A stretch of 64,000 nucleotides of DNA from contig NZ_PVZS01000020.1 in assembly GCF_003004785.1 (NCBI RefSeq), forward strand, positions 1 to 64,000, in the 5' to 3' direction. This stretch comes from Alsobacter soli. GTDB lineage: Bacteria > Pseudomonadota > Alphaproteobacteria > Rhizobiales > Beijerinckiaceae. Both the position numbers and the translations under genes were made by a program. The notes beneath the pieces were generated by a model, which was not told the DNA's origin, ran no database searches, and saw only the letters and a list, made by a program, of their open reading frames with translations. Positions 7,715-17,134 of this stretch are shown piece by piece; the stretch's first letter is position 1, and the number at the start of each line of letters is the position of its first letter.

Positions 7715-8518
7715 ATGGCTCACGCCCTCTCGCCGTCCTCCACCCCCGTCGACCGCGCCGGCTCCGGCGGCAACCAGCCGAGCCTCGACGGCGAGGCGGT
7801 CTGGGAGGCCAAGGTCAACCTGGCCGCGTGTTTCCGCATGGCGGCGCGTTACGGCTTCGAGGAGGGCATCTGCAATCACTTCTCGGCCGTCGTCCCGGGC
7901 TACGACGACCTGTTCATCGTGAACCCCTATGGCTACGCCTTCCGCGAGCTGACCGCCTCGAAGCTCCTGGTCTGCGACTTCCACGGCAATGTGGTTTCGG
8001 GCGAGGGGCAGCCGGAGGCGACGGCGTTCCATATCCATGCGCGCCTGCACAAGAACCTGCCGCGCGCCAAGGTCGCGTTCCACACGCACATGCCCTACGC
8101 GACGGCGCTCGCCATGACGGAAGGCGACCCGCTGATCTTCGCCGGGCAGACGTCGCTCAAGTTTTATGGGCGCACGGCAGTGGACGCGAACTACAACGGC
8201 CTCGCCTTGGACGAGCGGGAAGGGGACCGCATCGCGGCGGCGGTCGGCGACGCCGACATCGTGTTCATGAAGCACCACGGCGTGCTGGTGCTGGCGCCCA
8301 CCATCGCGGAGGCGTGGGACGACCTCTACTACCTGGAACGGGCCTGCGAGGCGCAGTGCATCGCCCTGTCGACCGGCCGCAAGGTGTTGCCCGTCGCCCC
8401 CGCGGTGGCCGAGTCCGCGGCCCGGCAGATGCGGGAGGGCGATCCCGAATCGGCCCGCCTGCACCTCATCAGCGTGCGCCGGCAGCTGGACGCCGAGGAG
8501 CCGGCCTACCGCAGCTGA
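7715..8518 (+). CDS. Class II aldolase/adducin family protein
   Basis: 267 residues with the zinc-binding pattern of class II aldolases: H-T-H at 123-125 and H188 in K-H-H-G-V, plus G-N…S and F-H-I-H-A segments. Family members are fuculose-phosphate-type aldolases, sugar-phosphate epimerases or decarboxylases; the exact substrate cannot be read from sequence. ATG 7715 follows CGGAGAT at the right distance; in-frame sequence upstream back to 7601 looks non-coding. It sits upstream of a complete ABC importer on the same strand (277-base gap), which suggests that it may act on the imported compound, but this is inference. Confidence 0.85.
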   Translation: MAHALSPSSTPVDRAGSGGNQPSLDGEAVWEAKVNLAACFRMAARYGFEEGICNHFSAVVPGYDDLFIVNPYGYAFRELTASKLLVCDFHGNVVSGEGQPEATAFHIHARLHKNLPRAKVAFHTHMPYATALAMTEGDPLIFAGQTSLKFYGRTAVDANYNGLALDEREGDRIAAAVGDADIVFMKHHGVLVLAPTIAEAWDDLYYLERACEAQCIALSTGRKVLPVAPAVAESAARQMREGDPESARLHLISVRRQLDAEEPAYRS

Positions 8519-8795
8519 GCAGGGGCCGACCGGCGTGGAGGGCGCTCCCCAACCCGCCGGCGGAACCCCGGTTGAATCTCTGGGATCTGATACATCAGGG
8601 GACTTCTGCTCAGCCCTGAGCCGTCGTATAGTGCTTTTCGTGACAGGGCTTCCGGTTGACCTCGGGAGGCCCCAACACGTTCGAAATGGCCGCCCGGCCC
8701 CATTGCAAGCGCCGCGGCTAAATCGATCAAATTCGGCAGCTTACGCACGCTACGGAAGCGGAAAAGCTCCGGGCGACTCAGGGAGGAACACTCGC

Positions 8796-9980
8796 ATGAC
8801 GGATTTTCGTCTCTCGCGCCGCGGTCTCATGGGGGCCGCCGCGGGCCTCGCGGCCTTGGGCGCCAACCGCGCCTTCGCCCAGCTCGCGATGCCGAAGGAG
8901 GCCGTGGCCATCAACATCGTCGACGTGGCCGGCAACCTGGCGCTGACGCAGAAGGCCTTCGAGGCCTACCGCAAGGCCAAGCCGAACGTCGTGTCCAAGT
9001 TCACCTTCACCAAGGCGCCCGCGCCCGAGCTGCCCGGCAAGATCAAGGCCCAGCAGGACGCCGGACGCCTGGACATCGACCTCGTGCTCACCGGCACGGA
9101 TGCGCTGGCGGCCGGCATCGAGCAGAAGCTCTGGGTCGACCTCCTGGGCCAGTACGCGTCCCAACTGCCCAAGCTGGACGACATCTACCTCAAGGGCGCG
9201 GCCATGATGCAGTCGCTCGCCCGCGGGCAGGGCGTCACGGTCGCCTACTACCCGTCCGGCCCGCTGCTCGAGTACATGCCCGACAAGGTCAAGACGCCGC
9301 CGACCTCCACGGAGGAGCTGCTCGCCTGGGCCAAGCAGAACCCGAACAAGTTCCTCTACGCCCGCCCGGCCAACTCCGGCCCGGGCCGCACCTTCCTGAT
9401 GGGCCTGCCCTACATCCTGGGCGACAGCAACCCGAAGGATCCGATGAAGGGCTGGGACAAGACCTGGGCCTACCTGAAGGAGCTCGGGCAGTACATCGAG
9501 TACTATCCCACCGGCACCGGCGCGACCATGAAGGAGCTCGGCGAGGGCACCCGCGACATTATCGTGTCCACCACCGGCTGGGACATCAACCCGCGCGTCC
9601 TCGGCGTCGTGCCGAAGGAAGCCAAGATCGCCACGCTGAAGAACTTCAAGTGGGTGATCGACGCCCACTACATGGTCGTGCCGAAGGGCATCTCCAACGA
9701 CAAGCTCGCGGTGCTCTTGGACATCATGAAGTTCATGCTGACCAAGGAAGCGCAGGCTTTCACCTATGACGAGGGCTACTTCTATCCGGGCCCGGCGGTG
9801 AAGGACGTGCCGATCACCATGGCTCCCAAGGAGAGCCAGGAGGCGATCAAGGAGTTCGGCCGCCCCGAATACGAGAAGCTGATCGCCGACGTGCCCCTCG
9901 AGCTGCCGCTCGACCCCGAGCCCATGGTCGCCGCGTTCCGTCGCTGGGACGAGGAGATCGGCTCCAAGAAGACGAAGTAA
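8796..9980 (+). CDS. ABC transporter periplasmic substrate-binding protein (family 1), Tat-type signal
   Basis: 394 residues. The N-terminus has a twin-arginine motif S-R-R-G-L-M followed by an Ala/Gly-rich hydrophobic stretch ending in A-F-A, so export by Tat is likely. The mature part has the layout of family 1 solute-binding proteins for polyamine, Fe(III) or aminoethylphosphonate importers. GGGAGGAA at 8781-8788 sets the start; longer in-frame sequence upstream is not supported. Followed by ATPase and two permeases in the usual order. Confidence 0.85.
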   Translation: MTDFRLSRRGLMGAAAGLAALGANRAFAQLAMPKEAVAINIVDVAGNLALTQKAFEAYRKAKPNVVSKFTFTKAPAPELPGKIKAQQDAGRLDIDLVLTGTDALAAGIEQKLWVDLLGQYASQLPKLDDIYLKGAAMMQSLARGQGVTVAYYPSGPLLEYMPDKVKTPPTSTEELLAWAKQNPNKFLYARPANSGPGRTFLMGLPYILGDSNPKDPMKGWDKTWAYLKELGQYIEYYPTGTGATMKELGEGTRDIIVSTTGWDINPRVLGVVPKEAKIATLKNFKWVIDAHYMVVPKGISNDKLAVLLDIMKFMLTKEAQAFTYDEGYFYPGPAVKDVPITMAPKESQEAIKEFGRPEYEKLIADVPLELPLDPEPMVAAFRRWDEEIGSKKTK

Positions 9981-10031
9981 GGCGAAGGGCGGCGGCCCGG
10001 TCTCCGGCCAGTCGCCGCCAATGTTCGCCGC

Positions 10032-10177
10032 CGTCATCCCCGGCCGGAGCGCCGAAGGCGCGGAGGGGAAGGGGATCCAGGAGCAGCGCGCGCCGGGCTC
10101 GCCCGGTTCGCGTCGCTCGATATGCACCTGGTCCCCTGGATCCCCTTCCCGGCGCTTCGCGCCGCCGGGGATGACGT
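10032..10177. repeat. Inverted pair of family C intergenic repeats
   Basis: GTCATCCCCGGCCGGAGCGC…GGGGATCCAGG on one side and its diverged complement ending GCCGGGGATGACG on the other, about 60 bases apart, between the binding-protein gene and the ATPase gene. In RNA this would form a long hairpin, and could lower expression of the membrane genes relative to the binding protein. Confidence 0.8.
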
Positions 10178-10255
10178 GGCGACACGCCGTGAAATCCGAC
10201 GCATTTGCGCCTTCCTCCCCCGCCGCCGGCGGCGGGCCCTTGATCGAGACCCCCT

Positions 10256-11320
10256 ATGAGCCTGCTCTCATCCTTCAAATCCCTGCGCCTCGAGGGCGTC
10301 AGCCGCGATTTCGGCGTCGTCAACGCGCTGCGCGACCTCACGCTCGAGATCAAGCGGGGCGAGTTCATTGCGCTGCTGGGCCCGTCCGGTTGCGGCAAGT
10401 CCACGGCGCTGAACTGCATCGCCGGCCTGCTGCCGACGACCCGCGGGCAGATCATGCTCGACGACAAGCGCATCGACACGCTGCCGACCGAGGACCGCGG
10501 CTTCGGCATGGTGTTCCAGAACTACGCCCTGTTCCCGCACATGACCGTGCGGGCGAACGTGGGCTTCGGGCTCAAGATGCGGGGCGTCTCCAAGGCGGAG
10601 GCCGCGCCGCGCGTGGAGCAGGCGATCCGCACGGTGCGGCTCGACACGCAGGCGCACAAGCTCCCCGGCCATCTCTCGGGCGGCCAGCAGCAGCGCGTAG
10701 CCATCGCCCGCGCCATCGCCATTGACCCGCCGCTGGTGCTCATGGATGAGCCGCTGTCGAACCTCGACGCCAAGCTGCGCCTCGAGATGCGCCAGGAAAT
10801 CCGGCGCATTCACCAGAGTCTCGGCTGCATCACCATCTACGTCACCCACGACCAGGACGAGGCCTTGTCGCTGGCCGACCGCATCGTGGTGCTGCGCGAC
10901 GGAACCATCCGCCAGGTCGGCGCCCCCGAGGATCTCTACGCCCGACCGGCGCACCTCGACGTGGCCGAGTTCATGGGCTTCCGCACCCGCATCGCCGGGC
11001 GCGTGCAGGCGAAGGACGGCAACCGGGTGCAACTCGCGGTGAGCGGCACGACGCTGGACGGCGTGGTGCAGGAAGCCCTGACCGGGGATGCGGCCATCGC
11101 GGCGATCCGGCCGGACGACCTCGTGCCCGTCGCGCCGGACGCTCACGGCATCGATGGCGTCGTGGAGGCGATTGAGTACCGCGGCCGTGACTTCTTCGGG
11201 CAGGCCCGCACGAAAGGCGGCGACGAGCTGTTCTTCCGCTCGGAGCAGCGGCTCGCCCCCGGCGCCTCCGTCCGGCTCGGCGCCGAGCCGCACCGCGTCC
11301 TCGTGTATCCGGGAGCCTGA
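10256..11320 (+). CDS. ABC transporter ATP-binding protein (PotA/FbpC-type)
   Basis: 354 residues. Walker [10 protein letters not shown] near residue 42, signature L-S-G-G-Q-Q-Q-R near 141, Walker B L-V-L-M-D-E-P near 161, switch His in V-T-H-D; C-terminal ~110 residues form a TOBE-like regulatory domain. Powers the import system with the binding protein upstream and the two permeases immediately downstream (2-base gap). Confidence 0.93.
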   Translation: MSLLSSFKSLRLEGVSRDFGVVNALRDLTLEIKRGEFIALLGPSGCGKSTALNCIAGLLPTTRGQIMLDDKRIDTLPTEDRGFGMVFQNYALFPHMTVRANVGFGLKMRGVSKAEAAPRVEQAIRTVRLDTQAHKLPGHLSGGQQQRVAIARAIAIDPPLVLMDEPLSNLDAKLRLEMRQEIRRIHQSLGCITIYVTHDQDEALSLADRIVVLRDGTIRQVGAPEDLYARPAHLDVAEFMGFRTRIAGRVQAKDGNRVQLAVSGTTLDGVVQEALTGDAAIAAIRPDDLVPVAPDAHGIDGVVEAIEYRGRDFFGQARTKGGDELFFRSEQRLAPGASVRLGAEPHRVLVYPGA

Positions 11321-11322
11321 CC

Positions 11323-12207
11323 ATGGCCGACGCCATCCCGCTGCGCGCGCGGCTCGCGGCCAAGGGACTGGACGGAGTGACTCTCCTGGTCCTGCCCGCC
11401 GCCGCCCTTCTGCTCGCGCTGTTCCTCTACCCTTTCGGCTACGGCCTGTGGCTGTCGTTCCGTCCCAAGGACGGGTCGCTGCTGGGGAACTACGCCCGGT
11501 TCTTCTCGGACCCGTTCCTGTACGACACGATCTTCACGACCCTGGCGCTCGCCGTGCCGGTGACGATCGTGAACCTGCTGTTCGCCGTGCCGGTCGCCTT
11601 CCGGGTGCGCCTGATGCGACACCAGCGGCTGCTGACCACCATCCTGGTGCTGCCGATCACGCTCGGCACCGTGCTGGTGGCCGAGGGCATGCTGAACTAT
11701 TTCGGCCCGCAGGGCTGGTTCACGCGCGCTCTGGTGTCCACGGGGCTGTTCAACGCCTCGTCGATCAAGCTGGTGCATAACTACTGGGGCGTGTTCCTTT
11801 CGCTCCTGATCACCGGCTTCCCGTTCACCTTCCTGCTGACGCTGTCCTACGTGACCGGCATCGATCCGGGACTGGAGCAGGCGGCTGCGACGCTGGGCGC
11901 CCGCGCGGCGGAGCGCTTCCGCCACGTGTTCCTGCCGCTGCTCGTGCCGGGGCTGGCGATCACCTTCTGCCTCAGCTTCGTGCAGGCCTACTCGGTGTTC
12001 CCGTCCGCCGTGCTGCTCGGCGCGCCGGCTGGTCCGACGCGCGTGATCTCGATCGCGGCCTACCAGGCGGCCTTCGAGGAGTACGACTACAGCCTGGCCT
12101 CCGCCATCGCGATGATCATGGGCGCCGTGCAGCTCGTGGTCGTGGTCGCCGTGCTCGCCCTCCGCAACCTGTTCTATCGCGGCCCCGCCGCGGGCGCGAA
12201 AGGCTGA
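11323..12207 (+). CDS. ABC transporter permease subunit 1 (PotB-like)
   Basis: 294 residues with six predicted hydrophobic segments and the inner-membrane permease EAA loop region (E-Q-A-A-A-T-L-G-A near residue 186) that docks on the ATPase. Starts 2 bases after the ATPase stop; part of the same operon. Confidence 0.9.
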   Translation: MADAIPLRARLAAKGLDGVTLLVLPAAALLLALFLYPFGYGLWLSFRPKDGSLLGNYARFFSDPFLYDTIFTTLALAVPVTIVNLLFAVPVAFRVRLMRHQRLLTTILVLPITLGTVLVAEGMLNYFGPQGWFTRALVSTGLFNASSIKLVHNYWGVFLSLLITGFPFTFLLTLSYVTGIDPGLEQAAATLGARAAERFRHVFLPLLVPGLAITFCLSFVQAYSVFPSAVLLGAPAGPTRVISIAAYQAAFEEYDYSLASAIAMIMGAVQLVVVVAVLALRNLFYRGPAAGAKG

Positions 12208-12211
12208 CCCC

Positions 12212-13099
12212 ATGACCGCCGTCACTCTCGAAGCCCCTCCCGCCGTGGCGACCGGGCCCTCCGGCCTGCGCTCGGTCGGATCGCGGCTGTGGATCGTCGC
12301 CGTCTGGTCGGCCGTGATCTTCTTCATCGTCAACCTGCTCGGAATCATCGCCGCCGTGGTGACGAGCTCCTTCGCCACGCGATGGCTGCGCTCCTGGCTG
12401 CCGAACGACTACACGACGCGCTGGTATCTTTCGGCATGGGACGAGTTCCAGCTGCACGACGTGCTGCTGGTCACCTTCCAGATCGTGGGAGCGGTCGTGC
12501 TGCTCTCGGGCCTGCTCGGGGTGCCGGCCGCCTACGCCATGGCGCGGCGGGACTTCCCCGGCAAGAAGGTCATGATGCTGATCTTCCTGCTGCCGCTGCT
12601 GGTGCCGCCGGTGACCTTCGGCATCCCGCTGGCGACGGTGCTCTACCAGTCGGGCCTCGGCGGCACCATGGCGGGCGTGGTCCTGGCGAACCTGGTGCCG
12701 ACGGTGCCGTTCGTGATCCTGGTCATGATCCCGTTCATCGAGCAGATCGACCCCCGGGTGGAGGCTGCGGCGCGCGTCTTCGGCGCGGGCACGTTCCGGA
12801 TGTTCGTCCACGTGCTGCTGCCGTTGCTCATGCCCGGCGTGCTGGCCGCCCTGCTGCTGGTGCTGGTGCGCACCATCGCCATGTTCGAGCTGACCTTCCT
12901 GACGGCCGGCCCGAGCAGCCAGACGCTGGTCGTGGCGCTCTATTACGCGGTGTTCGCGGCCGGCGTCCGCGCCGTGCAGTCGATCGACGCCATGGCGGTT
13001 GTCTATATGGTGACCACGCTCATCTGGCTGGTGATCGCGCTGCGTTTCGTGAACCCGACCCAGATGGTGACCCGGTCCAAGCGCCAGTCGGCGCATTGA
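12212..13099 (+). CDS. ABC transporter permease subunit 2 (PotC-like)
   Basis: 295 residues, about six membrane segments, EAA-type loop (V-E-A-A-A-R-V-F-G-A near residue 184). Last gene of the importer operon, 4 bases after permease 1. Together with permease 1 it forms the heterodimeric channel. The transported compound remains unknown; polyamines, aminoethylphosphonate or a related small solute are options for this class. Confidence 0.9.
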   Translation: MTAVTLEAPPAVATGPSGLRSVGSRLWIVAVWSAVIFFIVNLLGIIAAVVTSSFATRWLRSWLPNDYTTRWYLSAWDEFQLHDVLLVTFQIVGAVVLLSGLLGVPAAYAMARRDFPGKKVMMLIFLLPLLVPPVTFGIPLATVLYQSGLGGTMAGVVLANLVPTVPFVILVMIPFIEQIDPRVEAAARVFGAGTFRMFVHVLLPLLMPGVLAALLLVLVRTIAMFELTFLTAGPSSQTLVVALYYAVFAAGVRAVQSIDAMAVVYMVTTLIWLVIALRFVNPTQMVTRSKRQSAH

Positions 13100-13123
13100 A
13101 CCCGGGCCGACTGCAGCCGTCGA

Positions 13124-13399
13124 CGACATGGCCGGGTTCGTCCCGGCCATGTGCGTTTCCAGGGGGCGCCAGCGCCCGATGCGCGTCTATAGCCAGGCGC
13201 GCGATGTGGCTCCTGCGACCGGCAGATCCGGCTTCACGCTTCCATCCCGTCCTGGCCGGGCTTGTCCCCGCCATCCACGGGGTTGGGCAGGCGTGGATGA
13301 CCGGGACGAGCCCGAGGATGATACTGGAATCGGATTAGCCGGCCCGCCGAAGATCTCTCGCCGTCATCGCGAGGAGCGAAGCGACGAAGCAATCCTGGA
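13124..13399. repeat. Family B and A intergenic repeats
   Basis: Contains ATGGCCGGGTTCGTCCCGGCC at 13127, a second inverted pair TGGCCGGGCTTGTCC…GGGACGAGCCC (13250-13316) and a GTCATCGCGAGGAGCGAAGC-type element (13362-13399). The 338-base gap between the permease and the convergent cytochrome gene holds nothing else that I can see. Confidence 0.8.
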
Positions 13400-13437
13400 T
13401 GGGTCGGCGGGCTCAGCCCTCCGGCGTTGATCGAGGG

Positions 13438-13923
13438 CTATTTCGCCGGCTCGAAGTTCTGGTTGGCGTATGGCGAGCGCGTCGGCACCTGGATCGCGAT
13501 GAAGGAGAAGCCCGCCGCCTTGTGGCACTGGTTGCAGGCGTCCGTGAGCTTCAGGAAGCCGGATTCGAAGATCTGCTGGTTCTTCCCGGCGATCCCTTTG
13601 GCGATCTCGTCCAGCGCCGGGTCGGACTTTTCCCGGATGAGCTTGGCCTGTGCGACGCTGGAGGCCTCCGGGTAGAGCTTTGCAATCCGCTCGATGGTGC
13701 TCCGGAAGCGGTCGAGCTCATATTGGGAGAGCTCCCAGTTCTCGACCTTTTGCGCATACCACAGCTTGTAGTGGCGCAACTGCGTCAGCGTCATCAGGTC
13801 GGCGAGGGCCGGCTTCAGCGCGTCCTCGTCACTCTTGGGCGGTTCGGCCGCCAGCGCGGGGGCTATCAGCGCCCCCGCGACCGCAAGCGCCGCGCCCAGC
13901 CCCCGGAAAAGCCCCTGAGCCAT
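13438..13923 (-). CDS. Periplasmic c-type cytochrome (cytochrome c'-like)
   Basis: 161 residues with an N-terminal signal peptide (A-L-A-A around 23-26) and a single heme-attachment motif C-N-Q-C-H at 130-134 near the C-terminus, preceded by a mostly helical domain. This arrangement resembles the four-helix cytochrome c' fold, in which the heme motif lies in the last helix. Partner and role (electron transfer or small-gas binding) are not evident. GGGGAG upstream of ATG 13923 supports the start. Confidence 0.72.
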   Translation of the reverse strand: MAQGLFRGLGAALAVAGALIAPALAAEPPKSDEDALKPALADLMTLTQLRHYKLWYAQKVENWELSQYELDRFRSTIERIAKLYPEASSVAQAKLIREKSDPALDEIAKGIAGKNQQIFESGFLKLTDACNQCHKAAGFSFIAIQVPTRSPYANQNFEPAK

Positions 13924-13997
13924 CGACCAACTCCCCTGCCTTTGACGGGAGATGATGCCGGCCCGCGGGGCGCCTGACGCTGTTTGCGCTCAGTTTT

Positions 13998-15308
13998 TTA
14001 GGCGTGCTCGTAGGCCCGTTCGCCGTGGGTGGCCAGGTCGAGGCCGTCGAATTCTTCCTCCGCGCCGACGCGAAGCGGCGTGATCGGGGCGAGCAGGCGG
14101 GCGAGGCCGAAGCTAATGGCCAGCGACCAGGCGGCGGTGACCGCCACGGCCAGGACCTGGACGCCGAGCATGGCCAGGAAGGGCGTGGGCAGCCCCGCGC
14201 CGCCCAGCGCCTTCTGGGCGAAGACCGGCAGCAGGACGCTGCCGAGCATGCCGCCGACGCCGTGGACCGCGAAGACGTCCAGGCTGTCGTCGATCTCCAG
14301 GCGATGCTTCACGAAGAGCGTCGCGCCAAAGCAAACGGCTGCGCCGATGGTGCCGACCATCATGGCCCCGGCGGGTCCCACATAGCCCGCCATTGGCGTG
14401 ATCGTGGCGAGACCGGCGATGCAGCCGGTCGCGATGCCGATGGAAGTGGGCTTGCCGATCTTGAACCACTCGGCGCCGATCCAGGTGAGGGCGCCGGCGG
14501 CAGCAGCGAGGTGGGTGGCGATGATGACGGAGGCGGCGGAGCCGTCGGCTGCGAGCGCGCTGCCGCCGTTGAAGCCGAACCAGCCGACCCAGAGCATGCC
14601 GGCGCCCATCATGGTCAGGCCCGGGCTATGGGGCGGCGCCATGTGGCTCGGAAAGCCCTTGCGGCGGCCGACCAGGATCGCGAGCAGCAGCGCCGAGACG
14701 CCAGCCGTGGTGTGGACCACGACGCCGCCGGCGAAATCCAGGGCCCCGAGCGCCGCGAGCCAGCCGCCGCCCCACATCCAGTGCGTCACGGGTGCGTAGA
14801 CCAGCAGGAGCCAGAGCGCGCTGAAGGCCAGCACGAAGGGGAAGTTCACCCGCTCCGGATAGGCGCCGACGATCAGCGCCGGCGTGATGATCGCGAATGT
14901 CATCTGGAACAGCGCGAACACGTTCTCCGGGATGGCGGTCGCGCCGTAGCTGTCCGACAGGTTCGCGAGGAACAGCTTGCCGAAGCCGCCCAGCAGGGAG
15001 CCCGTCCCGTCGAAGGCGAGGCTGTAGCCCACGGCGACCCAGAGCAGCGAGCCGATGCAGCAGATCGCGAAGCACTGCATCATGATCGACAGCAGGTTCT
15101 TGGCGTGCAGCAGGCCGCCGTAGAACAGGGCAAGGCCCGGCAGGGTCATGAACAGCACCAGCGCCGAGGCGGTCAGCAGCCAGGACACGTGGCCAGCCGT
15201 TTCGCCCGAGGCGGCGAAGACCGGGGTGGCGGCGAAAAGGGCGGGGAGGGCGAGCGCGACGCCCGCGCCCTGCCTTACCAGACGCCAATGTGACCTTTGA
15301 CCGGGCAT
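13998..15308 (-). CDS. amtB: Ammonium channel/transporter (Amt family)
   Basis: 436 residues with a cleavable signal-like N-terminus (ends A-T-P-V-F-A) and eleven-helix Amt layout: P-G-L-A-L-F-Y-G-G-L near residue 50, H-W-M-W-G-G-G-W, F-A-G-G-V-V-V-H-T-T-A-G with the pore His, and D-D-S-L-D-V-F-A-V-H-G-V-G-G with the second pore His. Conducts NH3/NH4+ across the inner membrane. No glnK/PII gene lies next to it, which is unusual for bacterial amtB. A sigma-54 promoter is visible about 120 bases upstream. Start ATG 15308 is chosen from the signal sequence; in-frame sequence further upstream is not Amt-like and would run over the promoter. Confidence 0.93.
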   Translation of the reverse strand: MPGQRSHWRLVRQGAGVALALPALFAATPVFAASGETAGHVSWLLTASALVLFMTLPGLALFYGGLLHAKNLLSIMMQCFAICCIGSLLWVAVGYSLAFDGTGSLLGGFGKLFLANLSDSYGATAIPENVFALFQMTFAIITPALIVGAYPERVNFPFVLAFSALWLLLVYAPVTHWMWGGGWLAALGALDFAGGVVVHTTAGVSALLLAILVGRRKGFPSHMAPPHSPGLTMMGAGMLWVGWFGFNGGSALAADGSAASVIIATHLAAAAGALTWIGAEWFKIGKPTSIGIATGCIAGLATITPMAGYVGPAGAMMVGTIGAAVCFGATLFVKHRLEIDDSLDVFAVHGVGGMLGSVLLPVFAQKALGGAGLPTPFLAMLGVQVLAVAVTAAWSLAISFGLARLLAPITPLRVGAEEEFDGLDLATHGERAYEHA

Positions 15309-15429
15309 GGCGCCCTGATCTGCAGCGTTTAATGCACAAAAAACAGGCGCCGTGGCCGGGCCACGCGAGGACGACTTGGGCAAGGGGCGGGATCCTTTGC
15401 ACGCTGGGTGAGCATTCGCGTGACCCGTT

Positions 15430-15445
15430 TGCAAGCGTCTTGCCA
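15430..15445 (-). promoter_or_regulatory. Sigma-54 (RpoN) -24/-12 promoter of the ammonium channel gene
   Basis: Read on the minus strand the sequence is TGGCAAGACGCTTGCA, matching TGGCAC-G-N4-TTGCW with one change and exact GG–GC spacing. It points at the amt gene, ATG about 120 bases downstream. Nitrogen control through NtrC and RpoN is normal for amtB. A GCGC…GGCGC sequence at 15519-15537 could be an NtrC site but matches poorly. Confidence 0.7.
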
Positions 15446-15584
15446 CTTCGCTGGGCAGCGCGGTGTGCGCGGCGAGTGAAGCTGCCCGGTCCGGCCGATC
15501 GCCGGGTTCTTTGTGGAAGCGCAAAAACGGGTGGCGCGGTCGCCTGTAGGCCTTCCGGATACCGACCTTCTCCCCCGGCGTCCC

Positions 15585-17066
15585 ATGGTCTCGCTCGACA
15601 TCTCCCACACCCGCCACCGCGCTCCTCGGCAGGAAGCGCCAGCTCCCCAGCCCGGCGCCCGCCGGCCGATCCCCGCCCGCAAGGCGGCGGGCCGTCGTCC
15701 CAGCGGCCCCGTGGTCCCGCAATCGGTCAAGGGGCGGTTCCGGCGCATCAAGTGGACGACGCTGGCGCTATGCCTCGCCATCTACGGCCTGCTGCCCTTC
15801 CTGCGCTGGACACGGGGGCCCGGCGAGCCGGACCAGGCGGTGCTGTTCGATTTCGTGAAGGGCCGTCTCTACTTTTTCTTCGTCGAGATCTGGCCGCAGG
15901 AGCTCTACTACGTCACCGGGCTGCTGGTTCTGGCCTCGGTATTCCTGATCTTCCTGAACGCGGTCGCCGGGCGCGTGTGGTGCGGGTTCCTGTGCCCGCA
16001 AACCGTGTGGACGGACCTGTTCCTGGCCGTGGAGCGGCTGGTCGAGGGCGACCGCCGGGACCGGCTGCGGAAGCGCGAGGCGGGGCTGACGCCCCGGCGG
16101 GTCGCGGAGCTCGGCGTCAAGCACGCCATCTGGCTGGCCATCGCGATATGGACCGGGGCGGGGCTGGTGCTCTACTTCGGCGACGCGCCGCAGACCCTGC
16201 GCGAGTTCGCCACGGGCGAGGCCTCGCTGCTCGCCTATTCCTGGGTCGGCATCATCGCGGCGCTCACCTACACGCTGGCGGGCTTCGCCCGCGAGCAGGT
16301 GTGCACCTGGATGTGCCCCTGGCCGCGCCTGCAGGGCGCGATCTGGGATCCGGAGGCGCTGACCGTCAACTACCGCGACTACCGCGGCGAGCCGCGCGGC
16401 TCGGCCAAGAAGGCGGCGGAGCTGCGCGCCGCCGGCGAGCCTGCGGGCGACTGCGTCGACTGCCTCCAGTGCGTCAACGTCTGCCCCATCGGCATCGACA
16501 TCCGCGAGGGGCCGAACTTCGCCTGCATCAACTGCGGCCTCTGCGTGGACGCCTGCGACAGCGTGATGACCAAGCTGGGGCGGCCCACGGGCCTCATCGC
16601 CTACGAGAGCTGGCGCAACATCGAGCGCGGGCGGAGCAGGGAGCCGCAGGCGCGCCGGGTGATCCGGCCGAAGACGGTCGGCCTCGCGGCGGCGCTCGTC
16701 GTGCTCTCGGGCGGCATGGGGGCCGTGCTGGCCTCGCGCACCATGGGCGGTCTCACGGTGCTGCACGACCGCAATCCCGTCGCAGTGCGGCTCTCGGGCG
16801 GCGCCGTGCGCAACGGCTACATGCTGCGCATCCTCAACAAGGAGGGGCGCCTGCGCTCCTTCGCCGTGCGCATCGCCGGCATCGCCGAGGCCAAGGCGGC
16901 CGTGGTGGGGCCGGAGCCCGTGGTGGTGGACGGCGACTCCACCGCCGAGGTGCGCGTCACCGTGACCGCGCCGGCCGGCTCGGAAGGCGCGCTGCGCTTC
17001 AGCGTGGTGGACCGGGAGACCGGCGCGGCCTACGCGGCTGACGACGTGTTCCTGCCTGCGCCCTAG
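15585..17066 (+). CDS. ccoG: Cytochrome c oxidase accessory protein CcoG (FixG/RdxA)
   Basis: 493 residues. Membrane segments near 65-85 and 105-125, the G-R-V-W-C-G-F-L-C-P-Q segment, C-T-W-M-C-P-W-P-R, and two 4Fe-4S clusters (C-V-D-C-L-Q-C-V-N-V-C-P near 289-300 and C-I-N-C-G-L-C-V-D-A-C near 310-321). C-terminal Ig-like periplasmic domain. CcoG acts in copper reduction/delivery for cbb3-type oxidase. The expected ccoNOPQ and ccoHIS genes are absent from this window, so ccoG is separated from its usual operon here. Divergent from amt. Confidence 0.92.
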   Translation: MVSLDISHTRHRAPRQEAPAPQPGARRPIPARKAAGRRPSGPVVPQSVKGRFRRIKWTTLALCLAIYGLLPFLRWTRGPGEPDQAVLFDFVKGRLYFFFVEIWPQELYYVTGLLVLASVFLIFLNAVAGRVWCGFLCPQTVWTDLFLAVERLVEGDRRDRLRKREAGLTPRRVAELGVKHAIWLAIAIWTGAGLVLYFGDAPQTLREFATGEASLLAYSWVGIIAALTYTLAGFAREQVCTWMCPWPRLQGAIWDPEALTVNYRDYRGEPRGSAKKAAELRAAGEPAGDCVDCLQCVNVCPIGIDIREGPNFACINCGLCVDACDSVMTKLGRPTGLIAYESWRNIERGRSREPQARRVIRPKTVGLAAALVVLSGGMGAVLASRTMGGLTVLHDRNPVAVRLSGGAVRNGYMLRILNKEGRLRSFAVRIAGIAEAKAAVVGPEPVVVDGDSTAEVRVTVTAPAGSEGALRFSVVDRETGAAYAADDVFLPAP

Positions 17067-17134
17067 ACGGGAGCGCCCCCCAGCCGAACCTTCGCGGCGT
17101 CTCGCAAGTTCTCCTTCCCGGCAAGGAGAACCGC

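Noticed and set aside
14004-15293. 429-codon + strand open frame
   Set aside because: Antisense shadow of the ammonium channel gene, with low-complexity composition.
15309-15584. FNR/FixK box upstream of ccoG
   Set aside because: No TTGAT-N4-ATCAA-like sequence was found in the divergent region.
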